A stretch of 50,649 nt of DNA from Hyphomicrobiales bacterium (GCA_003963455.1 RXJA01000153.1:1-50649); one strand, 5' to 3'. Shown: positions 41,430 to 49,987, numbered from the stretch's first letter. The notes: generated by a model not told the origin, from the sequence alone. Translations and numbers: made by a program.

Positions 41430-41764
41430 TCTGCCGCCATTCTGATTTGCCAGCTAAGCGACGGCACAGTCAGCGCGACCGTTACTGCAATCGACGGCCG
41501 GAGGATAGGTGGTAGAATTGCTACCTATCGCGGTCGCTTTTCGGGTCATCCGAAGTTTGCCACGGCGGCGTCGATCTGAGATAGTCCGCTAACGCCAAGG
41601 GGGCCAAGCGTCATCGACGCCAAGCACCTCAACCGCAAGGCCAGGGACGGCACGAATGTCCGGGCGATTGTCCGCGACCGTGGCTCATTTCCGTGAGTGA
41701 TCAACGTCCGGCCTGAACGACTTTCCTCACCCCGCGCCGGACGCAACCCGCGGGAGATTTTGGC
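41430..41764. other. intergenic region right of the IS element
   Basis: No supported gene. A stretch near 41610-41697 reads VIDAKHLNRKARDGTNVRAIVRDRGSFP before a stop and could be a protein tail, but no start is visible. Confidence 0.35.
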
Positions 41765-42007
41765 GTGGCACAATCTGACAACGATGACATACTTGCTGGC
41801 GGCAGTCCGTTGCCCTTCTGGCATTTTGCCGATCCGTCCGAGGCTGTCGATGCGGCAATCGAGCTTTATGGTTCCAAGGCATCGCTCGCAGCCGCATCCG
41901 CGGCCTTTACCGCGCGCTACGCCGGGCGAGACGAAGATTTCCGGTTTTGGTTCGCTGTCTTTTCACAACTGAGACAGCGGGAAAACGCGGATTCTTCGGC
42001 TCGGTAG
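41765..42007 (+). CDS. 80-residue hypothetical protein
   Basis: GTG 41765 with GGGAGA upstream. MAQSDNDDILAGGSPLPFWHFADPSEAVDAAIELYGSKASLAAASAAFTARYAGRDEDFRFWFAVFSQLRQRE. Helical, with a conserved-looking PFWHF start; soluble. Similar small proteins are common in rhizobia. It does not show the DUF2285 pattern expected of QseM, so I do not call it an antiactivator. No function assigned. Confidence 0.6.
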   Translation: MAQSDNDDILAGGSPLPFWHFADPSEAVDAAIELYGSKASLAAASAAFTARYAGRDEDFRFWFAVFSQLRQRENADSSAR

Positions 42008-42045
42008 GTCTGCCGAGCAAGGCACCCAGCATCCCTCAGTTACAT

Positions 42046-42125
42046 AAGCACAGCTGAAAATAGAAGAGAAGGTTCTTCACATTATTTTCAATTTTGGGCG
42101 TTTCAGCTTGTGCTATAGATTATAG
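42046..42125. promoter_or_regulatory. candidate regulatory dyads upstream of traR-like gene
   Basis: AAGCACAGCTGAAA (42046-42059) and TTTCAGCTTGTGCT (42101-42114) are inverted copies with a single extra base, 41 bp apart. Next to the second arm is a small palindrome CTATA-GAT-TATAG (42113-42125), which may include a -10 box. This is not a canonical tra box, and what binds it is unknown. Confidence 0.35.
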
Positions 42126-42194
42126 TATTCCAAAATGTCTTAAGGTCGGCTGTTCGCTTAAGTATGACTGATGTTCGAGGAAGGAAGCGGGACG

Positions 42195-42917
42195 ATGGAT
42201 ACCGCGCAAGTGCTTCACCGTGCATTGCAGTTGGCCAACGCGGGCAGCATAGAGGCGTTGGTCGATCTCTATCGTACCGCGATCCGGCATTTCGGTTTTA
42301 GCCATTTCATCCTGACGGGCTTGCCCACGCACGGACAGCGTTTTGAACCCTTGGTTCTGGAACGCTTCTGGCCTGAAGATTGGATGTCGCACTATCTGTC
42401 TCGCGACTACATCAAACGTGACCCCGTCGCGCTCGCGTCTGTTGTCCACAGCAGACCCTTCACATGGAAAGAGGCATGGGCGCGCGCCAGTGCTTCAGGC
42501 TCGTCCGGCGATCGCGTCATGATGGAAGCCGCCGATGCCGGGCTCAAGGACGGCGTCTGTGTGCCCATTCCGGTCCGCAACGCGCGCGCGGGTTGCATCT
42601 CGCTCGCGGGCGAGGGGCCGATCACCGAGGTTCACGCTCTTCAACCCGTCAACGTGCTCTCTCTCACTTTCGCAAGCAGGCTTCAGTTGCTCGTAGATCA
42701 CGAGCGCCGCCCTCAAGGTCTCAAGCTTTCACAGCGAGAACGTGAAGTGCTCACCTGGGTGGCGGAGGGCAAGACGGCGTGGGAAATCTCGCGGATCCTC
42801 GGCATCTCGGACTCCACGGTCAACAAGCACATCGCCGGCGCGATGCGCAAGACCGGCGCGGTCACCCGCACGCAGGCCGTCGCCAAGGCCATGACCGCGA
42901 TGGAGATCGCCGGTTGA
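42195..42917 (+). CDS. traR: LuxR-family AHL-responsive regulator (TraR-like)
   Basis: A 240-residue quorum-sensing regulator. The autoinducer domain has the family's ligand residues Trp 63, Tyr 67, Asp 76, Pro 77, Trp 91 and Gly 120. The C-terminal HTH begins LSQREREVLTWVAEGKTAWEISRILGISDSTVNKHI with the invariant Glu 184 and Gly 192. ATG 42195 has GGAAG and GGGACG upstream; ATG 42171 is the alternative. 88 bp before the AHL-synthase gene. Would bind the AHL made by the next gene and activate the traI-fseA transcript. TraR naming rests on this context. Confidence 0.85.
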   Translation: MDTAQVLHRALQLANAGSIEALVDLYRTAIRHFGFSHFILTGLPTHGQRFEPLVLERFWPEDWMSHYLSRDYIKRDPVALASVVHSRPFTWKEAWARASASGSSGDRVMMEAADAGLKDGVCVPIPVRNARAGCISLAGEGPITEVHALQPVNVLSLTFASRLQLLVDHERRPQGLKLSQREREVLTWVAEGKTAWEISRILGISDSTVNKHIAGAMRKTGAVTRTQAVAKAMTAMEIAG

Positions 42918-43005
42918 TCTGAAGCCGCTCGTCAATGGCCAGAGATGGCCATAGCCGGCTCGCGCTTTCCCCCACGAATGTCGCTTCGAACAGGAGCGTC
43001 ACTTC

Positions 43006-43572
43006 ATGATTCGTCTCGTTACCGGAACCGCGGACCCTCGCCAGCAGGAGCACCTGGAAGAGCATTACAGGCTACGACACGACATCTTCGTCGGCGAACG
43101 TGGCTGGGCCGCTCTCGCACGGTCGGACAGGCGCGAGATAGACGCCTATGACACGCCACAGACGATCTACGTGCTCGCGCTCGACAATGGCCACGTCGTC
43201 GGCGGCTACAGGTTTCTGCCGACGAACGGGCCACACCTTCTCCAGGACCACTATTCGCACCTCGTGCACGGAGTGGTGCCGTCTGGACGTGAGATCCATG
43301 AATGGTCGCGCTTCTTCATACGAGGCGATCGGCGCGGTCGAGGGTTTCTCCGGAGGTTGATCGGCTCGGTCCCCCCGATCTGCAGGCTCCTGGGTATTGC
43401 AAGCCTCACCAGCGTTATCGAGCCTGATTGGTTGCCGAGGTTCGACGCCGCCGGCTTTCGCTACCGCATGCTCGGGCCGTTCGTCGAGGCAGGCGACATG
43501 CGACTGGCCGCGGTGCATATCGATGTTCAACAGTCGCCGGCGTCGAGCCAGGCAGTCGGCTGGGACTGGTGA
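43006..43572 (+). CDS. traI: acyl-homoserine-lactone synthase (LuxI/TraI family)
   Basis: A 188-residue LuxI-type synthase with all conserved residues in place: Arg 24, Phe 28, Trp 34, Glu 44, Asp 46, Asp 49 (REIDAYD), Arg 69 in GGYRFLPT, Glu 99 and Arg 102 in HEWSRFF. ATG 43006 with AGGAG upstream. It makes an AHL from SAM and an acyl donor; chain length cannot be read off the sequence. It sits between the LuxR gene and the fseA-like gene, the layout of traI2-msi172-msi171 of ICEMlSymR7A. Confidence 0.88.
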   Translation: MIRLVTGTADPRQQEHLEEHYRLRHDIFVGERGWAALARSDRREIDAYDTPQTIYVLALDNGHVVGGYRFLPTNGPHLLQDHYSHLVHGVVPSGREIHEWSRFFIRGDRRGRGFLRRLIGSVPPICRLLGIASLTSVIEPDWLPRFDAAGFRYRMLGPFVEAGDMRLAAVHIDVQQSPASSQAVGWDW

Positions 43573-43678
43573 CCTTGGCTTCCAATCCGCGCCGGGCGCG
43601 CGCGTTGAGCAGTCCATCCGGTCTCAGCGAATTTTCGGCCAGTACGGCTTGCTGTTTCCGGGTAGGTGAAAACGACCA

Positions 43679-44480
43679 ATGACGCCTCTCGGAGCTGGTG
43701 CGCAGGACTGGCTCGAAGACGAAACTTACCGCTATACCGCGCGTCTTACCCGACGCGGTTGGGCTTGGGAATTCCTCAGGCGCAATGCCGCATTTGTTGG
43801 TGATCTCGCGGTTGCTGTCGAACGGGTGACCCATAGGGAACTAGCGGCCAATCTTTCCATTCTTTCCTTGCCGCGCGGGCTTCCCGGTCTTGCCAAATGG
43901 GGGGTGCGCTTTCGCCAGTTCGGCGGCCGCGGAAGCAAGTGTCTTCTGGTCTCCTCGCCAGTGCGCTCACGTTCTGCCGGTCGCGGCAATCTCCTGCGCG
44001 GCCGCCGATGCGATCAGACTTGGTGATCTTCCCTGTCGCAAAGTCGTCCTGTTGGACACGGCGCAGAGCGATCAGCACGTGTTGTTGCAGCAGGAAGGAA
44101 ATCATTTGCAGCTGGCGCTCACCCAGGGCAGCCTCCTGGAGCCGGCGCAATTGGTGACGAATGCTTTGTTCCCGACGGAATGGACAAGCCAGAGGATCAA
44201 CGCGCTTGCCTGTCTCAATCACCTTCACGCCAGGGGAAAGCTATCGGCGAGATATTTTCCCATCGAGCCGAGACATCAGCGACTGCGCTTCGCGCTCCGC
44301 GCGCTTGACGGTACCCTCGCCGGGGCAGGGCATCGCGACATCGCAACGGCACTCTTCGGGCATGCCCGCGTGCAGGCCGACTGGAACGACCCCGGCGATC
44401 ATCTGCGCGATCGCATCCGCCGTGCCATCAGGCGAGGCCAACAGCTAATGAATGGCGAATATCGCCGGCTATTGGTGTGA
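43679..44480 (+). CDS. fseA: FseA-like excision activator in two frames, +1 programmed frameshift at 43910-43913
   Basis: Frame 1 runs from ATG 43679 (AGGTGA upstream): DWLEDETYRYTARLTRRGWAWEFLRRNAAF (DUF6499-like N-terminus) to GLAKWGVRF, Phe 78, codon TTT followed by C. Translated in that frame it would end at 44026 (115 aa). A +1 slip from TTT to TTC lets it continue ASSAAAEASVFWSPRQCAHVLPV... through a DUF2285 domain (HLQLALTQGSLL...RYFPIEPRHQRLRFALRALDGTLAGAGHRDIATALFG...DWNDPGDHLRDRIRRAIRRG) to 44480, 266 residues in all. This is the arrangement of msi172-msi171, fused by +1 tRNA-Phe slippage to give FseA, the activator of the excisionase gene rdfS. Alternative: simple pseudogene. Confidence 0.82.
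43905..43914 (+). other. programmed +1 frameshift site (TTTC)
   Basis: Codons GTG CGC TTT then C: the P-site tRNA-Phe can re-pair from UUU to UUC, which moves the ribosome to the +1 frame. The codons encode V-R-F at the end of the W-G-V-R-F motif. The published Mesorhizobium case also uses UUU-to-UUC slippage of tRNA-Phe inside a conserved msi172 motif. Confidence 0.75.
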
Positions 44481-44903
44481 CATCTCGAGCCCACCTTTGG
44501 CGTGCATGCCAAGCAGGATGTCCTGCTGCTCAAGTCGGTTGGTCACGGTCATCATGGGTTGTGCTTCATCGCCCGGCTGCCGTCGCAAGAAAGGCTGCGA
44601 TTGATCGAGGCGACGGAGGCGCCAAGATGGGCGGCCGTCCCGGACGCGAAGCCGGCGTGGGGATCGCGTCCAGGCCGACGAGCGGCAGTGTGGTCGGAGG
44701 CGATGCTCGCCGCGCAAGGGCGTTGAAACGGCAAACTGGGGTTCATAGCATCGCATGATGCGATGCGACGGGGCGGCGGGAGAGTGATCCGCCAACGCGG
44801 CCGGCACCACTACGGAGGTGATGCACCAAGGGCAGCGTGCGGCTGCTCTTGGCAAAGACCGACCGCAGGAAAGGCAAATGCGCCTCGAACGGGAAATTCT
44901 CAT
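44469..44903 (-). CDS. possible small Cys-motif protein
   Basis: From ATG 44903 (GGAG eight bases upstream): MRISRSRRICLSCGRSLPRAAARCPWCITS gives a C-x2-C-x11-C-x2-C zinc-ribbon-like N-terminus. The rest of the 144-codon frame is low in recognisable structure and overlaps a plus-strand candidate, so the real 3' end may be earlier or the gene may be dead. Low confidence. Confidence 0.25.
   Translation of the reverse strand: MRISRSRRICLSCGRSLPRAAARCPWCITSVVVPAALADHSPAAPSHRIMRCYEPQFAVSTPLRGEHRLRPHCRSSAWTRSPRRLRVRDGRPSWRLRRLDQSQPFLRRQPGDEAQPMMTVTNRLEQQDILLGMHAKGGLEMSHQ
44502..44726 (+). CDS. small hypothetical protein downstream of fseA
   Basis: A 74-residue frame: MHAKQDVLLLKSVGHGHHGLCFIARLPSQERLRLIEATEAPRWAAVPDAKPAW... 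Codon use is GC3-rich and looks coding, but no clear ribosome site precedes the ATG. It follows the fseA-like gene by ~20 bases, so could be the last gene of that transcript. Family not recognised. Confidence 0.35.
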   Translation: MHAKQDVLLLKSVGHGHHGLCFIARLPSQERLRLIEATEAPRWAAVPDAKPAWGSRPGRRAAVWSEAMLAAQGR

Positions 44904-45127
44904 GTAACGCTCCATCGATGCGGCCCTGAGAAGGGCCGCAGAATGAACCGCAGGATGTCCCGGAGCAGAATTACGTGCGGGATCGAGGGATGGAGGGTCT
45001 GCTCCGGGAAAGGACACGTCCTTGCCCGGCAAGCCTCGAAATTCTGACGAAACTCTCCATGTACATGGTGCCTGCCTACCCTCTTCTCTCCCGCGCGACG
45101 CACTCCCGTGAGTCCTGAACGCGAGGT

Positions 45128-45202
45128 TCAGATCGCCAGGAAAGCGACGACCATCAAGGCGAAAATGCCCACCGCGACGATTGTTCGTGTTGCCGTGTCC
45201 AT
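45128..45202 (-). CDS. 24-residue single-membrane-span protein
   Basis: MDTATRTIVAVGIFALMVVAFLAI. A short charged start and one hydrophobic helix. Too short for standard ORF calling. It lies 12 bp downstream of the DUF1127 gene stop on the same strand. Ribosome site weak (AAGGCA). Such micro-proteins with MDT-TRTIVAV starts occur in rhizobia; function unknown. Confidence 0.4.
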   Translation of the reverse strand: MDTATRTIVAVGIFALMVVAFLAI

Positions 45203-45214
45203 TGCTGATGCCTT

Positions 45215-45505
45215 CTAGACGCGTCGCTGAAATTGCCGATCGATTGGCGGATGCGATGCGACGGGGCTCCATCTTCCATGTTCCGTCGGCCTAAAGAAAC
45301 TTTCCGCCAGCTGCGGGATTTCGTTTCGCCCTATCCCGATATCTTCAAGGGTCCTGTCGTCCAGGCGTTCAAGCGCCGCCATAGCCCGGTTCCGTTGCCA
45401 GCGTTGAACCGCCTTTAGGAACATTTGCGCCACGGTGGTGCGTGGTTGCCGAAGCGCAGGAGCCTGCCGCCGGACCGTGCTCGATGAATACTTGGATATG
45501 GACAT
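45215..45505 (-). CDS. DUF1127-family protein
   Basis: A 96-residue protein from ATG 45505 with AAGGAGG upstream. The DUF1127 core is RWQRNRAMAALERLDDRTLEDIGIGRNEI (residues ~38-66). N-terminal Ser/Arg-rich. DUF1127 proteins in Agrobacterium and relatives affect RNA turnover and phosphate/carbon metabolism as small regulators. First gene of a possible two-gene unit with the 24-residue protein. Confidence 0.82.
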   Translation of the reverse strand: MSISKYSSSTVRRQAPALRQPRTTVAQMFLKAVQRWQRNRAMAALERLDDRTLEDIGIGRNEIPQLAESFFRPTEHGRWSPVASHPPIDRQFQRRV

Positions 45506-46482
45506 GTCGTCCTCCTTTAACGTTTGCTCAGCCCGTTTCACGACGCTCCACACGGAAATCGGTGAACGGACTTGCGGGAAAGCACAGGGCTCGCCGCATC
45601 GCCAGGAAGCAGCGCCGTGCCAGACTGTCTGATTGTGGGTGAAGGGCCCCGAGACGGCGAACGGAAGCGTTCAAGCCGCTCGGGCTACGAAAGCGTCAGG
45701 AGGGACGCCGAGACGACCAAGTATTTCTTATGGGTGCCCAGAATAAACATGCTTCGGATATAGTTTTTGGAAGCAGTCTATTCAACGGGTTGGGGCCGGA
45801 TGCGACCTTCGGACGCTTGTGGACATTTTCGTCGCCCCTTCCATCTCGATCGCTATAAGGCAAGCAGTCGAACTGATTATGGTTTCGCGCGGCTCGCCGC
45901 ATCCAGGAGCGCCGGGGTCGCGATGAGCGAGGATCGTATCCGGATGTTCAACTGAGGCAAGCCCTCTCTGTTCGGAACGCGGGCCCGCCTCCCGCGTGTC
46001 GCCGGGTCCCACCCGCTCACCAACATCGACACGCCTGAACTCGACCGGGTTCCAGCACATCGGTTGTGCCTGGTGGCGGCAAATGTCGGTCTTGCAATCA
46101 GCGCAGGTTTACCAAAATAGGTCCGACTGGAACGGTCCGGGGACAGGAATCTCGCGGCATATCGCAATGGTGCGTCCAACGCCTGCCGCTCATGCGGCTG
46201 CCTCGCAAGATGGCGGTCCAGCCAACCTTTGTCAGGAGATGCTGGCCTTCATGAAATCGCCCCCGCCGGAAGCGGTCGCTCCTGCGGCGGCAAAAAAGCC
46301 GGCAGCAGGGGCCACTCAGGGCACGACTGTCCCGGCGACCCCGCGAAGCTATCCACTAAGAACCCAATTGTGCAGGTCGCTCAGGCTCGCGACCATGACC
46401 CTGAGGCTAAACAGGCCTATCGCTCCGCTTCTAATCGTTTGCCTGTCTCGACCATCCTTGCGACTGCCCGCAGCCGTCTCCG
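45506..46482. other. mostly gene-free stretch
   Basis: No intact gene. 46179-46330 in one plus frame reads LCQEMLAFMKSPPPEAVAPAAAKKPAAGATQGTTVPA, then loses sense; it may be a decayed secreted/periplasmic protein with a Pro/Ala linker. The rest is short ORFs. Confidence 0.35.
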
Positions 46483-46605
46483 TTACCGGCGCTTGCCCGG
46501 CAACACGGTCTTGTTGACAAGTTCGGATATTGACGCCGGCTGGGACGACTTCACTTTGATCTGCTTGGGCTTGCGAGCTTCGCGGTTGGCCTTTCTCTGG
46601 GCCAT
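46483..46605 (-). CDS. 40-residue basic small protein
   Basis: MAQRKANREARKPKQIKVKSSQPASISELVNKTVLPGKRR. Strong ribosome site (GGAAGGGACCGCA before ATG 46605). About 30% Lys/Arg; probably nucleic-acid-associated and unstructured. The same kind of small Lys/Arg protein is common in rhizobia. Too short for standard ORF listing. A 35-nt hairpin stands ~75 bp upstream. Confidence 0.6.
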   Translation of the reverse strand: MAQRKANREARKPKQIKVKSSQPASISELVNKTVLPGKRR

Positions 46606-47233
46606 TGCGGTCCCTTCCGTTACGACGCGCTGAAGGCGCGGCCGTTCACTGGCTTTTTTTAAATGGATAAGAGAGCTTCCCCTGGCTCAGTGGCTTCGAA
46701 GCGCCGAGCCAGGGCTAGCACCGCGTTTCCGGCCGCCTCCGGAAGGACAACCCGTGGAACAACTCTTTGCTCATAGAAAATATTATGTCGGGTGGCTCGG
46801 ACAAAATGTGAAGCTTCTGCAAAACAAAGATAAACAGATCCAGCGACAATGGATCACCAGCGACTGTTGGCACATTCGCGTTGTATACATGGAGACTGTC
46901 ATAAAGGTTTCGGGGCTCGCCGAGAAGGGACGTATCTGACATTCGATCGTCTACTGCGCTCCTCGGTTCGCTCCGGGAGATCAAGACCTGCGGTTCATTT
47001 CCTGCTGTCGCATTTTTGCTGCCGCCGACGGAGCCTTTCATGAGATCTGCTCGTCCAAGGCGAATGTAGCTCTCCTGTAATCGCGTCCTTCCGAGAGCCG
47101 CCGGGAGATGCCTTTGGTTCGATCAATCAACCTCCCTGTGCCGGTCCCGGCGTCTGGTACGCAAACCGCGTATCCGTTGCGCAACCGGGCTCGTCCGGTG
47201 TCGCTGCAAGCGACGGCCGCGACCTGTTGCGCG
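46606..47233. other. gene-free stretch
   Basis: Nothing coding is supported. It contains a perfect 9-bp-arm hairpin CCCTGGCTC / GAGCCAGGG (46680-46714) with an inner GCTTCGAAGC palindrome. Confidence 0.35.
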
Positions 47234-48130
47234 TCAATCGCCCGATACAGTCAGCCCGGCGAGAAGCGGTGCGTAGGAAGCAAGCCTGCGGGAGACGAAC
47301 TCGGTGAAGAGCCGCACGCGCTTCGTCTTGCGCGTCTCCCCCTGCGTCAGAAGCCAAAGCGTTCCATGCATGGGCGGGTCGGTGCCTGGCACTCTCGCCA
47401 GCAGGGGGTCGGCATCTCCGACGAAGCATGGCAGTTTCGTCATCCCGATTCCTTGCTGCGCCGCTACGATCTGCGTCTGGGCATCCGGGGTCCTGAAGGG
47501 AATTCCAGTGATGCGAACCTCTCCGTCGCGAGCCCATCGCGGAATTCCGTGATCGTCTATGGCGATCCACCGGATGGGATCAGACGCGCCCGCACGCCTT
47601 GCGGCAAGAAGGTCACGGGACATGTAGACGCCGCTGAACAGCTCCGGGCCCTTCAGGGCGTGAAGATTGAGCGGCAGGGTCTTACGATCGGTAACAATGC
47701 GAATAGCTACGTCGGCCTCCCGCTTGGTCAGGTTCGCCACCTCGCCAGTAGTCAAGATTTCCATCTCAATGTCCGGATGCAGGCGCGCGAAATCGGCGAG
47801 ATCGGGCATGAGCAGATGTGTGGCGAGAAACGGTGGCAGCGTCACTCGCAAAAGCCCGCGCGCGCTTTGGTCGCGACCCAAGACGCGCGTCTCCAGCAGA
47901 TGCGACGACGCCTCCATCTGCTCCGCGAACTCGAGGACCTCCTCTCCCGCAGAAGTTAGGCGGTAGCCCGAGGGCAGCTTTTCGAACATACGCGTCCCCA
48001 AGCTTTCCTCGAGCTGCGCGATGCGTCGCAGCACGGTCGCGTGGTTAACACCGAGGCGCTTGGCGGCGGCCCGCACTGAGCCTCCGCGCGCGACGGCAAG
48101 AAAGTAGCGAACGTCATCCCATTCGATCAT
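47234..48130 (-). CDS. LysR-family transcriptional regulator
   Basis: A 298-residue protein, ATG 48130. N-terminal wHTH: DDVRYFLAVARGGSVRAAAKRLGVNHATVLRRIAQLEESLGTRMFEKLPSGYRLTSAGEEVL. C-terminal two-lobe effector domain (LLRVTLPPFLATHLLMPDLADFARLHPDIEMEILTTG ... VAAQQGIGMTKLPCFVGDADPLL). Divergent from the SDR-SDR-F420-reductase-like operon, 268 bp apart, and probably its regulator. Typical length, no oddities. Confidence 0.9.
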   Translation of the reverse strand: MIEWDDVRYFLAVARGGSVRAAAKRLGVNHATVLRRIAQLEESLGTRMFEKLPSGYRLTSAGEEVLEFAEQMEASSHLLETRVLGRDQSARGLLRVTLPPFLATHLLMPDLADFARLHPDIEMEILTTGEVANLTKREADVAIRIVTDRKTLPLNLHALKGPELFSGVYMSRDLLAARRAGASDPIRWIAIDDHGIPRWARDGEVRITGIPFRTPDAQTQIVAAQQGIGMTKLPCFVGDADPLLARVPGTDPPMHGTLWLLTQGETRKTKRVRLFTEFVSRRLASYAPLLAGLTVSGD

Positions 48131-48398
48131 TGGTGCAATCCCGCACCACGGTGCGCCTTTCCAAAGCCCGTATCTAACACACCGAACGGCAATACGGGCG
48201 GTCATTATTGGCCATCCCGACGACCGCGACCCAACCCCGAATAGCGGACACCGATCGTCGTGGCCGCCGTTAGTCATCCAGCCGGATCGATCTCGCACCA
48301 CCGATATGCGCGTTTCCGCACTCAACAAGTGACGCCGACGGACCCATTTCGAGGTTCTCGGGCACAGACGCTGTCCCGACACCACGCAAGGAGAAGTC

Positions 48399-49133
48399 AT
48401 GGGAAAGCTTAGGGGCAAGGTTGCAGTCGTTACGGGCGGCGCTACCGGCATTGGCCGCGCTGCTGCAAGGCGCTTTATCGAAGAGGGCGCCTTCGTCTTC
48501 ATCTTCGGCCGCCGGCAGGACGCGCTCGACGCAGCTGTGGCCGACCTTGGGCCAAACGCCCGCGCGGTCAAGGGCTCGGTCTCGGATGAGGCCGATCTCG
48601 ATCGGCTCTACGCGGAGGTCAAGGCCGAGCGCGGAACCCTCGACATCGTCTTCGCCAATGCCGGGGCTGGAAGTCCGCTCCCGCTCGGGAAGATCACCGC
48701 CGAGCACATTGACGAAACCTTCGACACCAATGTGAAGGGTACGATCTTCACGGTCCAGAGGGCACTGCCGCTGATGGGCCCGGGTGGTTCGATCATCCTG
48801 ACCGGATCGAGCGCCGGCACCACGGGCGCCCCGGGGTTCACCGCCTACAGCGCCAGCAAGGCGGCAGTGCGCAACTTGGCGCGGACCTGGGCGGAGGACC
48901 TGAAGGGCACCGGCATCCGGGTCAACGTGCTGTCGCCCGGGGCGACGGCGACCGAACTCGCGAAAGAGGCGCTCGGCGAGCAGGGCCAGAGGGCCTATGG
49001 CGCGATGACCCCCCTGCAGCGCATGGCCGATCCGGCGGAGATTGGAGCTGTGGCCGCCTTCCTCGCGTCGGACGACAGCAGCTTCATGACCGCCAGCGAG
49101 GTCGCCGTCGATGGCGGTCTGGCGCAGCTCTGA
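48399..49133 (+). CDS. SDR-family oxidoreductase A
   Basis: A 244-residue classical SDR: TGGATGIG cofactor motif, NAG (ANAGAG), Ser in ILTGSSAGT, YSASK, and VLSPGATATEL. Starts ATG 48399 with AAGGAG upstream. First gene of the operon divergent from the LysR regulator. Likely a NAD(P)H carbonyl reductase; substrate unknown. Confidence 0.88.
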   Translation: MGKLRGKVAVVTGGATGIGRAAARRFIEEGAFVFIFGRRQDALDAAVADLGPNARAVKGSVSDEADLDRLYAEVKAERGTLDIVFANAGAGSPLPLGKITAEHIDETFDTNVKGTIFTVQRALPLMGPGGSIILTGSSAGTTGAPGFTAYSASKAAVRNLARTWAEDLKGTGIRVNVLSPGATATELAKEALGEQGQRAYGAMTPLQRMADPAEIGAVAAFLASDDSSFMTASEVAVDGGLAQL

Positions 49134-49191
49134 CGCGCCATGCCTGTCACCCCGGCAATCCGATTATCCACAAATGTACGGAAGAAATCAG

Positions 49192-49959
49192 ATGGAACAA
49201 TCTCTTAAAGGAAAGACTGCTCTCGTTACCGGGGGATCGCGGGGCATTGGCCGCGCCATCGCGGAACGTCTCGCAAAGGATGGGGCGACGGTCGCACTGA
49301 CCTACAACGCCAGCAGATCCGGCGCCCACGAGGCGGTCGCGGCCATCGAGAAAGATGGTGGCACAGCGTTCGCGATCCAGGCGGACCTCGTTGACCCGAG
49401 GACCGTCCCGGCCTTGTTCCAGAGGCTCGACGACGAGTTGATCAAGCGGAACGGAAGCAAAGCCCTCGACATCCTGGTCAACAACGCCGGCAATACCGGC
49501 TGGGTCGGCTTCAAGGACGCGACCCCGGACAGTTGGGACACGCTGATCGCGGTCTACGCCCGCGCGCCCTTCTTCATCGTTCAGGCCGCTCTGGATCGTC
49601 TCGCCGATGGCGGACGCATCATCAACCTCTCTTCCGCGGCAGCGACGAAGCCCGTGACCGCCGCGCCGATCTACTCGATGGCCAAGGCGGCCATCAACAA
49701 CCTGACCCATGCGCTCGCGTCCGAGCTGGGGCCGCGCGGTATCACCGCGAACGCCGTGGCGCCGGGCTACACGCGAACCGACGCGAACGCCGCCTTCCGG
49801 GAGGATCCCGAACTCGTAAAGGCGGTCGAGGCCCAAATCGCGCTTGGACGCTTTGGCGAGCCCTCGGAAATCGCCGCCGTCGTGGCGTTCCTGGCTTCCG
49901 ACGCCGGCCACTGGGTGACCGGCCAGACGATTGAGGCGAGCGGCGGCTACAAGCTCTGA
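49192..49959 (+). CDS. SDR-family oxidoreductase B
   Basis: A 255-residue SDR: TGGSRGIG, NNAGNTG, Ser in INLSSAAAT, YSMAK, VAPGYTRTD. ATG 49192 (GGAAG upstream) is better than the longer frame, which begins inside the preceding gene. 58 bp after SDR A. Similar to 3-oxoacyl-ACP reductase type enzymes; paired SDRs next to an F420-reductase-like protein are common in LysR-controlled detoxification operons. Confidence 0.88.
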   Translation: MEQSLKGKTALVTGGSRGIGRAIAERLAKDGATVALTYNASRSGAHEAVAAIEKDGGTAFAIQADLVDPRTVPALFQRLDDELIKRNGSKALDILVNNAGNTGWVGFKDATPDSWDTLIAVYARAPFFIVQAALDRLADGGRIINLSSAAATKPVTAAPIYSMAKAAINNLTHALASELGPRGITANAVAPGYTRTDANAAFREDPELVKAVEAQIALGRFGEPSEIAAVVAFLASDAGHWVTGQTIEASGGYKL

Positions 49960-49987
49960 CCGCGCCGAAAAACCAAAGGAGACTATT

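Noticed and set aside
41765..42007. QseM-type antiactivator
   Set aside because: Right size and place, but it lacks the DUF2285 sequence pattern visible in the fseA-like protein.
43890..44480. DUF2285 frame as an independent gene starting at TTG 43890
   Set aside because: No ribosome site precedes the TTG, which lies inside the upstream frame; fusion at TTTC explains both frames better.
44469..45272. 267-codon minus-strand gene
   Set aside because: The upstream half is Ser/Arg-rich with no motif; only the short Cys-containing start from 44903 has any support.
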